Assembly (NCBI GenBank): GCA_902635645.1
Contig: CACPON010000006.1
Span: 1-49,739, forward strand
Direction: 5' to 3'
Source of the DNA: an uncultured SAR86 cluster bacterium
Lineage (GTDB): Bacteria; Pseudomonadota; Gammaproteobacteria; Magnimaribacterales; D2472
Length of the DNA stretch: 49,739 nt
The notes below the pieces were generated by a model, which had not been told where the DNA came from, did no database searches, and saw nothing but the letters and a program-made list of their open reading frames with translations. This document shows, one piece after another, positions 1-8,527 of the stretch. A program made the position numbers and the translations under genes. Every line of letters begins with the position of its first letter. The stretch's first letter is position 1.

Positions 1-1596
1 AATGATAAATATTGCTCTGTTTCAGTTGATACCAAATTTATAAACAATTTAATTCAAAATATGACTTTAGAACAGAAGGTTGGGCAAATTATCATGCCTG
101 ATATTGATGAAGTTACGCCTGAGGACGCAAAGAAATATCAATTAGGAACCTTTTTAAATGGTGGTGGTAAATTTCCCAACAAAAATAAAAATAGTTCTGT
201 TGAGGATTGGAAAAAGTTAAGTGAAGATTTTTATAACGCATCTCCAGTTGTTAACGGTATTCTTATACCAATTCTATGGGGGACTGATGCTGTTCATGGA
301 CATAATAATGTAATTGGAGCAACGATCTTTCCCCACAATATTGGTCTTGGATCAACTATGAATCCAGATTTAATTGAGAGGATTGGTGAGGCTGTTGCAA
401 AAGAAGTGCTTTCAACAGGTATACCATGGACTTTTGCACCAACCATTGCTGTTCCACAAAATGATTTATGGGGAAGAACGTATGAGGGTTATTCTGAAAA
501 TCCCGAATTAGTTTCTTTGCTTGGAGAGGCAATGATTCTTGGTCTTCAGGGTGAGGGTGATAGCTTCTTGGATGACAACCATGTCTTAGCCACTGCAAAA
601 CATTTTCTTGGAGATGGCGGCACCAAAGACGGTATCGATCAGGGAAATACAATCATAAGCGAACAAGAACTAAGAGATATTCATGGAGAACCTTACTTTG
701 CTGCAATAGGTTCATGTATTCAAACTGTAATGGCAAGTTTTAATTCATGGAATGGAGAGAAAGCTCATGGTAGTGATTATCTTTTACAGAATATTTTAAG
801 AGAACAAATGGGTTTTGATGGATTGGTTGTTGGTGACTGGAACGGTCATGGACAAGTTCCAGGTTGTTCAAAAGAAAACTGCCCTCAATCATTTAATGCA
901 GGTGTTGATATTTTTATGGCACCAGATGAATGGAAACCTTTATATGAAAATACTCTAGATCAGGCAAGAAATGGAGAAATATCCATCAAGAGGCTTGATG
1001 AGGCTGTAAAAAATATATTGTCAGTTAAATATTTATTAGGCATGTTTGATGGAAGAAAGCCTCACCTGTATCCACACAACCATATCGGAGATAAAAAACA
1101 CAGAGCAATTGCAAGACAAGCTGTAAGAGAATCAATAGTCCTTCTTAAAAATAATAACAACACACTTCCTATTAAATCTGAAAAACATATTCTTGTTATT
1201 GGGGATTCCGCTAATAAAATTACAAAACATATGGGTGGGTGGACCATTACTTGGCAGGGGAGAGAAAATCAAAATAGTGAATTTCCAAATTCTAAAAGTA
1301 TTTATGAGGCTATCAAATTAAAGGCAGAAAATAATGGTGGCAGTGCTGAATTCTCAAACTCTTCTGACTATGAAAAAAAACCTGACGTAGTTATTTTTGT
1401 TTATGGTGAAGACCCTTATGCTGAAGGTGATGGGGATAGAAAGCATATATTTTATGAAAATCAGGATAAAAGATTCTTAAAATATATGAGAGAAATTGCA
1501 GATAAAAAAATTCCATCTGTTTCTTTATTTATCTCAGGAAGACCGCTGATTGTAAAATCTATTCCATTTAAATCAATAGCCTTAGCCTGTACTTGA
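1..1596 (+). CDS. Glycoside hydrolase family 3 beta-glucosidase / exo-1,3/1,4-glucanase-like, partial: 5' end lies outside the window, 3' end truncated
   Basis: The frame is open from position 1 upstream of the ATG at 61 (NDKYCSVSVDTKFINNLIQN-MTLEQKVGQI), and MTLEQKVGQ is normally internal to GH3. Motifs GTDAVHGHNNVIGATIFPHNIGLG, WGRTYEGYSENPE, KHFLGDGGT, GLVVGDWNGHGQVPGC, VRESIVLLKNN, FVYGEDPYAEGDGDR. Homology stops after FISGRPL at ~1548. Confidence 0.9.
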   Translation, partial: NDKYCSVSVDTKFINNLIQNMTLEQKVGQIIMPDIDEVTPEDAKKYQLGTFLNGGGKFPNKNKNSSVEDWKKLSEDFYNASPVVNGILIPILWGTDAVHGHNNVIGATIFPHNIGLGSTMNPDLIERIGEAVAKEVLSTGIPWTFAPTIAVPQNDLWGRTYEGYSENPELVSLLGEAMILGLQGEGDSFLDDNHVLATAKHFLGDGGTKDGIDQGNTIISEQELRDIHGEPYFAAIGSCIQTVMASFNSWNGEKAHGSDYLLQNILREQMGFDGLVVGDWNGHGQVPGCSKENCPQSFNAGVDIFMAPDEWKPLYENTLDQARNGEISIKRLDEAVKNILSVKYLLGMFDGRKPHLYPHNHIGDKKHRAIARQAVRESIVLLKNNNNTLPIKSEKHILVIGDSANKITKHMGGWTITWQGRENQNSEFPNSKSIYEAIKLKAENNGGSAEFSNSSDYEKKPDVVIFVYGEDPYAEGDGDRKHIFYENQDKRFLKYMREIADKKIPSVSLFISGRPLIVKSIPFKSIALACT

Positions 1597-3041
1597 TATC
1601 CTTGAATTAAGGCTGTCATGAAACATGCAAATCCAGAGATAAAGAAAACTATTCCCATTCTATGTATGAATGGTAATTCAGGATAAACAAAACTTAACAC
1701 TATTGATAATATTAAAGAAGATATTGCTGCTACCAATGTAGACAGAGTTGTAGCTTTATTCCAAAACAACGCAACTAAAAATATTACAACTATTCCTGGT
1801 GTGAAATATCCAGTAAAGTTTTGAATATGCTGAAAAATAGACTCAACGCTTCCTAGTAAAGGTTTTGCAACTATTACAGCTATTAATAATGAAAAGATAA
1901 CTGTATTTCTGCCAATACTAATTAACTTAGATTCTGAAATATTATTTCTTGAAAATTTTCTATATATATCCATGGTAAAAATAGTGCTTATGCTATTTGT
2001 CATTGAGGCAAGTGATGACACAATTGCAGCAATAAGGGCTGCAAAAGTTAAACCCAATAATCCATTAGGTAGTAAAGACATCATGGTTGGATATGCTTGA
2101 TCAGATTTCTCAATAACTGGGAAAAGGACTGCTGCACAAATACCAGGAAGAACTATAACAAAAGGCATTAATAGTTTTAGGTAAGCGGCAAACATAACGC
2201 CTTTCTGTGCTTCATTAACTGATTTTGCTGCAAGTGCTCTTTGGGTTATGTACTGACTAAATCCCCAATAAGAAATGTGGCCAATCCAAACCCCGGCACC
2301 AAGTAATATCCATATGCCAGGAAGATTTTCATATGAAGGATTATCTGGTGAAAGAATCATATCAAATTTTTCTGGGAGCTCTTGATAAACAATAGTCAAA
2401 CCACTGAGAACACCTGCATCATTAGAGATTGTATTCAATGCAATATAAGAAACTGCGAGACCTCCAAATATCAAAAGAACAACTTGGACAATGTCAGTCA
2501 TTGCAACAGCCTTAAGACCTCCAGACAAAGAGTATGCAAGCGATAATAGTGCTAATAAGATTAGACCATTTATTAAAGATAAGCCTGTCAGAGTATTTAT
2601 AGCTAATGAACCAAGCCATAAGACTGTTGTTAAATTAATAAAAATATATAAAGTTAGCCAAAATAAAGATAAGGTTAGACTTACTCTTCTATCAAATCTT
2701 TCCTCTAAAAACTGAGGCATGGTATAAATCTTTTTTTCTAAGAATAAAGGAATAAAGAATTTAGCTACTATTATTAAAGCAACGGCTGCAGTTAGTTCCC
2801 AAACTGCAATTGCCATTCCAACTACAAAGCCTTGTCCGGACATACCAATGATTTGTTCAGCTGAAATATTTGCTGCTATTAAAGATGCACCAATAGCCCA
2901 CCATGGAAGAGAGCGACCTGCTAAAAAATAATCCTCTGCAGTCCTTTCTTTGCCTATGGATGTTCTTGAAACATATGTTGCGAGAGAGATAATACCAATA
3001 CAATAAAGACCTACAATAATCCAATCTAATGTGTTAAACAT
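1461..3041 (-). CDS. Sodium:solute symporter (SSS, SGLT-like sugar/Na+ symporter); C-terminal tail probably non-native
   Basis: Multi-TM protein with SSS signatures (AEDYFLAGRSLPWWAIGASLIAANISAEQIIGMSGQGF, YTMPQFLEERFDRR, ITQRALAAKSVNEAQKGVMFAAYLK). The last ~30 residues are read antisense through GH3 coding sequence. Confidence 0.9.
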   Translation of the reverse strand: MFNTLDWIIVGLYCIGIISLATYVSRTSIGKERTAEDYFLAGRSLPWWAIGASLIAANISAEQIIGMSGQGFVVGMAIAVWELTAAVALIIVAKFFIPLFLEKKIYTMPQFLEERFDRRVSLTLSLFWLTLYIFINLTTVLWLGSLAINTLTGLSLINGLILLALLSLAYSLSGGLKAVAMTDIVQVVLLIFGGLAVSYIALNTISNDAGVLSGLTIVYQELPEKFDMILSPDNPSYENLPGIWILLGAGVWIGHISYWGFSQYITQRALAAKSVNEAQKGVMFAAYLKLLMPFVIVLPGICAAVLFPVIEKSDQAYPTMMSLLPNGLLGLTFAALIAAIVSSLASMTNSISTIFTMDIYRKFSRNNISESKLISIGRNTVIFSLLIAVIVAKPLLGSVESIFQHIQNFTGYFTPGIVVIFLVALFWNKATTLSTLVAAISSLILSIVLSFVYPELPFIHRMGIVFFISGFACFMTALIQGYQVQAKAIDLNGIDFTISGLPEINKETDGIFLSAISLIYFKNLLS

Positions 3042-3056
3042 TACCCTCTCCTTAGG

Positions 3057-3683
3057 TTAACTTTTAGTAATTAATTCTTTTGATTCTTTTAAATTATTTT
3101 TAATCTCAGACCATGATTTTGAATTAATCAAATCAGGTGATATTAAAGCTGATGCTCCAACAGCGATTACATTATCTAAAGCCAAATAACTTAATGCATT
3201 TCCATTTGTAATTCCACCTGTTGGAATAAATTTTATATCAGAAAATACTGATTTATAGGCTTTAAGTCTATCCACACCTCCTGAGAGCTCAGCTGGAAAA
3301 AATTTAAGAGTACTCAGACCGGCTTCATTAGCTTTCATAATTTCTGATGATGTCTGAACACCAGGTATTAAAGGGATATTCTTTTGTTTTGCGTAATTTA
3401 AAAGATTTTCAGAATAGCCAGGAGTAATTAAGAATGAAGCGCTTGCATTAACTGCAAGATCAATATGTGATTTAGATCTTATGGTGCCTACTCCTAAATA
3501 AACTTCAGGAAATTTATTAAATTCATCAATTATATCTAGAGTTCTCTTGTCTCTTAATGTAATTTCTATAAGCGGAATTGAAGCTTCAACCAAAACCTCA
3601 CACAAGGGTTCCACATCCTCTCTTGAAGTTATAGTTGTTAAAGGAATTAACTTAGTTTCATCAATAACATTGAATATACTCAT
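3057..3683 (-). CDS. eda: 2-dehydro-3-deoxyphosphogluconate (KDPG) aldolase
   Basis: KDPG aldolase motifs (PLIEITLRDKRTLDII, VGVGTIRSK-like, FFPAELSGGVDRLKAY, FIPTGGITNGNALSYL); adjacent to edd. Confidence 0.93.
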   Translation of the reverse strand: MSIFNVIDETKLIPLTTITSREDVEPLCEVLVEASIPLIEITLRDKRTLDIIDEFNKFPEVYLGVGTIRSKSHIDLAVNASASFLITPGYSENLLNYAKQKNIPLIPGVQTSSEIMKANEAGLSTLKFFPAELSGGVDRLKAYKSVFSDIKFIPTGGITNGNALSYLALDNVIAVGASALISPDLINSKSWSEIKNNLKESKELITKS

Positions 3684-5470
3684 GAGAAAATAGATGCTCC
3701 AGTTTCTACAGAACCAACTTTCTCCCTAAATGATTTAAAGAGCTCTCTGCCAATCCCTTGATGGCTATGATTAATTTCTGTATGAGTTCTTTTCTCAAGA
3801 ATATTATTCTCAACTAATAGCTTAAAGGTTCCTTTTTTAATATCTAATTCAATTAAATCGTCATTATGTATAAGACCAATAGCACCCAAGTTTTTTGCTT
3901 CTGGAGTAATATGAATCACAGCCGGGACACTTCCAGAGGCACCTGACATTCTTCCATCAGTAATAATAGCTATATCAAAGCCCTTTGATTGAAGAACATT
4001 TAATGGTGAGGTCAGCTTGTGAAGCTCTGGCATACCATTTGCTGATGGACCCTGGCCTCTTACTACAATTATTAAATCTTTATTTAATTCACCTTCATTA
4101 AATGATTTTAAAACGTCTTCCTGATCATCAAATACAACTGCAGGAGCTTTAATAACCTTATCAGGATTTTTTAATGCAGAGGTTTTAATGACTCCCTTGC
4201 CAATGTTTCCATTTATTAATTTCAGTCCACCAGTTTGTCTGAAAGGATTATTAATATCTCTAATAATACTTTGATCTAGAATTATTGATTTATCTTTCCA
4301 TATTAGACTTTCATCTTGAATCTCTAATTTATTTCTATATACACCCAACCCATAACCAAGAAGAGTTTGAACATCATCAAATAAATAACCACCATCAAGA
4401 AGAGAACCAATGAATGCTGCAACACCTCCTGAGTTATGGAATTCATTTACATCAGCTGTTCCATTGGGATATACATTTGCAATTATTGGTGTGATAGATG
4501 CTATCTCATCAATATCTTCTATAGTTATTTTGAAACCACCAGCCTCAGCCATAGCTATTATGTGAATTGCTAAATTTGTTGACCCGCCGCTAGCAATTAA
4601 ACCAACAATAGCATTGACCCAACTCTTTGAATCAAGCATTTCACCCATTTTTATATCTTTTTCTTTTAGGTCTAAAATGCATTCAACAGTTTTATCTATT
4701 AATAATTCTCTCTCTTTAGTGTTAGGTTGAAAAAATGATGCACTTGGTAGTTGAAGACCCATTACTTCCATTATTAACTGATTGGTATTAGCAGTTCCAT
4801 AGAAGGTACAAGTGCCTGAACTATGATATGCAGATTGTTCAGATGATATCAATGCAGACCTATCTATTTCTCCACTTGCATACTTTTTTCTGTTAGCTGA
4901 TTTTTCTTCATTTGAAATTCCAGTAGGCATAGGTCCAGCAGGAAGCATGGCTATTGGAAAGTGTCCAAATGATAGAGCACCTATAACTAATCCAGGTACA
5001 ATTTTGTCACACACACCTAGACATATACCAGCATCAAAAACATTATGTGAAAAAGCTACAGCAGTAGACAAGGCAATAACATCTCTGCTAAATAATGAAA
5101 GCTCCATCCCAGGCTCACCCTGAGTAATTCCATCGCACATTGCAGGAACACCACCAGCAACTCTTGCAATAGCATTTCTTTTTTCAGATGAATTTTTAAT
5201 CACATCTGGATAGTCCTTTAAGGGAGCATGAGCTGAAAGCATATCATTATATGCAGAAACTATGCCGATGACTGTACCACCATTAGCTCCTTGATCTTGT
5301 TGTGCTTTATCGCATGAAGCAAAGGCATGAGCGATATTACTACATCCCATATTATCTCTTGCAGATTTTGATTGCTCTGAAGAGAATTTTATTTTTTCTA
5401 AATAACTAGACCTTAAATCTTTACTTCTTTCTTCGATTCGATCTTTAATATTTATTAATTGTTTATTCAT
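3680..5470 (-). CDS. edd: Phosphogluconate dehydratase; start revised to the internal Met (MNKQLINIKDR)
   Basis: IlvD/Edd family: NMGCSNIAHAFASCDKAQQDQ, GIVSAYNDMLSAHAPL, AGGVPAMCDGITQGEPGMELSLFSRD, CTFYGTANTNQ, ITDGRMSGASGSVPAVIH. ATGA overlap with the zwf stop at 5467-5470 supports this start. Confidence 0.94.
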   Translation of the reverse strand: MNKQLINIKDRIEERSKDLRSSYLEKIKFSSEQSKSARDNMGCSNIAHAFASCDKAQQDQGANGGTVIGIVSAYNDMLSAHAPLKDYPDVIKNSSEKRNAIARVAGGVPAMCDGITQGEPGMELSLFSRDVIALSTAVAFSHNVFDAGICLGVCDKIVPGLVIGALSFGHFPIAMLPAGPMPTGISNEEKSANRKKYASGEIDRSALISSEQSAYHSSGTCTFYGTANTNQLIMEVMGLQLPSASFFQPNTKERELLIDKTVECILDLKEKDIKMGEMLDSKSWVNAIVGLIASGGSTNLAIHIIAMAEAGGFKITIEDIDEIASITPIIANVYPNGTADVNEFHNSGGVAAFIGSLLDGGYLFDDVQTLLGYGLGVYRNKLEIQDESLIWKDKSIILDQSIIRDINNPFRQTGGLKLINGNIGKGVIKTSALKNPDKVIKAPAVVFDDQEDVLKSFNEGELNKDLIIVVRGQGPSANGMPELHKLTSPLNVLQSKGFDIAIITDGRMSGASGSVPAVIHITPEAKNLGAIGLIHNDDLIELDIKKGTFKLLVENNILEKRTHTEINHSHQGIGRELFKSFREKVGSVETGASIFS

Positions 5471-6933
5471 TTTGATTTTTTTGATGATCCGTTTTTCCAA
5501 GATCTAAAATCTCTTTTTAGAAGTAAATCTGCATTTGATGGACCCCAACCTCCCGATATGTACTCTTCCATAGGGACATCTTGCGATTTCCATAGATTAA
5601 TAATGTTATCTATCCACTTCCATGATGCTTCAATTTCATCACGTCTTACAAACAATGATGGATTACCTCTGATAACATCTAAAAGCAATCTTTCATAACA
5701 ATCCTGATGACCTAATTCATGATAGTCATGTAGATTTAAATCCAATGGAAGTTCTTCTAAATCATATCCAGATACTCCAGGTTGTTTGGTATTAAGCTTT
5801 AAATCAATTCCTTCATCAGGGTGAATTCTTAAAACAAGCTGGTCTGGTTTTAATGCAGCTTCTTTTGAAAAAATATTATGAGGTACAGATTTATACCTCA
5901 CAACTATCTCAGATGATTTTGAGTTCATCCTTTTTCCTGTTCTTAAATAAAAAGGAACGCCTGACCATCTCCAATTATTAATTTCTAGTTTGAGAGCAAC
6001 AAAGGTTTCAGTATTATTTTTTGGATCAACACCATTCTCATCTAAATAGGCACATGCTGGCTCACCTTTTGAGATACCATCAAGATACTGTGCTCTAACT
6101 GAATTTAAAGCAATTGTCTCTTCTGTAAAAGGTGCTAAAGACTTAAGAACTTTTAGCTTCTCATCCCTTACTGATTCACTTTGAATCGATACAGGTGGTT
6201 CCATCGCAATTAAGCATAAAATCTGTAGTAAATGGTTTTGTACCATATCCCTTAAGGCACCAGTTTCATCATAATAGCCACCGCGATCTTCAACACCCAA
6301 ATCTTCTGCGACAGTAATTTGAATATGGTCTATAGCTGAATTTGACCAACTTTTTTCAAAAATAGTATTTGCAAATCTTAGCGCTAAAAGATTTTGCACC
6401 GCTTCTTTACCTAGGTAATGATCTATTCTATAGATTTGGGTTTCATTAAAACCAGCTGACAGTGAATTATTTATATCCTCTGCTGATTCGAGGTCTGTTC
6501 CAATAGGTTTTTCAACTACAACACGGCAATTATCTTGAATTAAGTTATTTTCTTTTAAACAGGTTGCTATTTGCTTATATAAATTTGGGGGAGTAGCCAA
6601 ATAATATACAACAGCTTTATTAGTTGGAATATTGTTAATATTTTTCCAATCTTCTTTTGAATTTATATCAATTTTTATATAACTCAATCTTTTAGAAAAC
6701 CTTTTCCAAGCATCATCATTTTCATTAAATCCTGGAAAGTGCTTTATTAATGATTCTTGAACCATAGAAGTATAGTCATCAACTGATATATCTCTTGATC
6801 CAAGACCTATAATTTCACTATCATTATTTATATTTCCAAGCGTTTCTTGTCTGAACATAGCAGGTATCAATTTTCTATTGGATAAATCTCCAGTTCCACC
6901 AAAAAGATATAAATTAAATGTATTAAGATCCAT
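5467..6933 (-). CDS. zwf: Glucose-6-phosphate 1-dehydrogenase
   Basis: FGGTGDLSNRKLIPA, VVEKPIGTDLESA, YRIDHYLGKEAVQNLLALRFAN, FYLRTGKRM. Confidence 0.96.
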   Translation of the reverse strand: MDLNTFNLYLFGGTGDLSNRKLIPAMFRQETLGNINNDSEIIGLGSRDISVDDYTSMVQESLIKHFPGFNENDDAWKRFSKRLSYIKIDINSKEDWKNINNIPTNKAVVYYLATPPNLYKQIATCLKENNLIQDNCRVVVEKPIGTDLESAEDINNSLSAGFNETQIYRIDHYLGKEAVQNLLALRFANTIFEKSWSNSAIDHIQITVAEDLGVEDRGGYYDETGALRDMVQNHLLQILCLIAMEPPVSIQSESVRDEKLKVLKSLAPFTEETIALNSVRAQYLDGISKGEPACAYLDENGVDPKNNTETFVALKLEINNWRWSGVPFYLRTGKRMNSKSSEIVVRYKSVPHNIFSKEAALKPDQLVLRIHPDEGIDLKLNTKQPGVSGYDLEELPLDLNLHDYHELGHQDCYERLLLDVIRGNPSLFVRRDEIEASWKWIDNIINLWKSQDVPMEEYISGGWGPSNADLLLKRDFRSWKNGSSKKSK

Positions 6934-8527
6934 TGAAAGATTCCTCTAAAGATTGAATTTGATTTAACTGTTTAGATAGCTCTGAAACAAATCTTGCTGC
7001 ATATGCTCCATTGATCACCCTGTGATCATAGGATAGTGAAACTGGTAAAAGCTTTTTATTAACGACTTTCTTATTATCTAAATAAAGGTTATCAAAGGGT
7101 TTTGATAAACCCAATATTGCAACTTCAGGTGGATTAATAATCGGTGTGAAGTATTTTCCACCAATGCCACTTAATGAGGATATTGTAAATGTTGCGCCTT
7201 TGAGCTGATCTACTTTAAGCTTTCTTTCTTTAGCCAGGTTAGCTAAGCTCATTACGTTGTCAGAAATCTCCAATATAGTCTTTTTATCAGCATCTTTGAT
7301 ATTTGGAACGATTAATCCTTCAGGAGTATCTACAGCAACACCAATATTAAAATAATCCTTTAAAACCACTGTATCTAAATTTTTATTTAAGGATGTGTTC
7401 ATCAAAGGATACAGTTTTAAGGTTTCTACTGTAGCTTTGATAATGTATGCTAATGGAGAAACTTTTGTTTTATGTTGCTTATTAAGATCTGCGCGCAATG
7501 CTAATAAATCTGTTATGTCAGCATCGTCGTGTTGAGTAACGTGAGGAATATTTACCCATGAGGTATGCAGATTTTTCGATGCTGTCTTTTGAAATTTTGA
7601 AAGTTTTTCAAAACTAACGCTTCCCCATTTTGAAAAATCTATATCTGGTTGAGAATGTTGAAAACCGACCTGAGTTGAACCACTATTTAATCTTTGTGAA
7701 ACAAATGCGTGAAGATCTTCTTTTAAGATTCTGCCTTTTGGACCAGAGCCTTTAACCTCTAATAAGTTTATTCCGAACTCTCTAGCAAGTTTTCTAGTTG
7801 CTGGTCCTGAATGAACTGATGAATTTTTATAGTTTATTGGTTGGATATTTTGGTTTACTTTTTGAGGTGTTTCTTCGACTTTATCTGATTTAGTCACATC
7901 AGTTTTAGTAACAATATTTTCAATTTTGTTAGTTTTTTTAGAAGCTTTTTTTATAGTTTCAATTTCTACGAAAGGCATTCCTTGTTTAACCATATCACCA
8001 ACATTAATGAGGATATTTTTAACCTCTCCGTTAACCGAAGCAGGTATTTCCATAGCTGCTTTGTCAGTTTCAAGAATCATAATTGAATCTTCAGACTCAA
8101 CTTTTTGACCCACCTCTACGCAAACTTCAATTACCTCTACCTCATCAACATCACCAAGGTCAGGAATCAAAGGTTTAGCTAAAGTTAGCTCATCACCAGA
8201 AGTATCATTTGTTATTTCTTCATTTGATTCAGTTAGATTATCTTCATCCTCATCTTCAGAAGTATCTATTTCCTCTGTTGATGTTTCAAAAACCTCTATC
8301 TCTACGAAAGGCATTCCTTGTTTAACCATATCACCAACATTAATGAGGATATTTTTAACCTCTCCGTTAACCGAAGCAGGTATTTCCATAGCTGCTTTGT
8401 CAGTTTCAAGAATCATAATTGAATCTTCAGACTCAACTTTTTGACCCACCTCTACGCAAACTTCAATTACCTCTACCTCATCAACATCACCAAGGTCAGG
8501 AATATTAATTTGGCTAATAGTGGACAT
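6923..8527 (-). CDS. aceF: Pyruvate dehydrogenase E2 (dihydrolipoamide acetyltransferase) with two lipoyl domains; start revised to MSTISQIN
   Basis: Two lipoyl motifs (ETDKAAMEIPA), E3-binding motif (SGPATRKLAREFGINLLEVKGSGPKGRILKEDL), catalytic motif SYDHRVINGAYAARF. TAATG junction with the aceE stop. Confidence 0.95.
   Translation of the reverse strand: MSTISQINIPDLGDVDEVEVIEVCVEVGQKVESEDSIMILETDKAAMEIPASVNGEVKNILINVGDMVKQGMPFVEIEVFETSTEEIDTSEDEDEDNLTESNEEITNDTSGDELTLAKPLIPDLGDVDEVEVIEVCVEVGQKVESEDSIMILETDKAAMEIPASVNGEVKNILINVGDMVKQGMPFVEIETIKKASKKTNKIENIVTKTDVTKSDKVEETPQKVNQNIQPINYKNSSVHSGPATRKLAREFGINLLEVKGSGPKGRILKEDLHAFVSQRLNSGSTQVGFQHSQPDIDFSKWGSVSFEKLSKFQKTASKNLHTSWVNIPHVTQHDDADITDLLALRADLNKQHKTKVSPLAYIIKATVETLKLYPLMNTSLNKNLDTVVLKDYFNIGVAVDTPEGLIVPNIKDADKKTILEISDNVMSLANLAKERKLKVDQLKGATFTISSLSGIGGKYFTPIINPPEVAILGLSKPFDNLYLDNKKVVNKKLLPVSLSYDHRVINGAYAARFVSELSKQLNQIQSLEESFNGS
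7965..8503. repeat. Perfect 203-bp direct repeat (7965-8167 and 8301-8503, period 336 bp = 112 codons) encoding the duplicated lipoyl domains
   Basis: The segment tctacgaaaggcattccttg...catcaccaaggtcaggaat is identical base for base at both positions; flanking bases differ. Confidence 0.97.

Noticed and set aside
61-63. ATG at 61 as the true start of the GH3 protein
   Set aside because: The frame is open to position 1 and MTLEQKVGQ is an internal conserved GH3 segment, so the real start is upstream of the window.
356-652. 98-aa minus-strand ORF, with similar short antisense ORFs at 1062, 2491, 5459, 7926, 9282, 9746, 11416, 12550, 15216, 16020, 16027, 19154, 19928, 20393, 22671, 23837, 25141, 28289, 29799, 32232, 33614, 34141, 39069 and 45691
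   Set aside because: All lie within or largely antisense/out of frame to confident genes and look like chance open frames.
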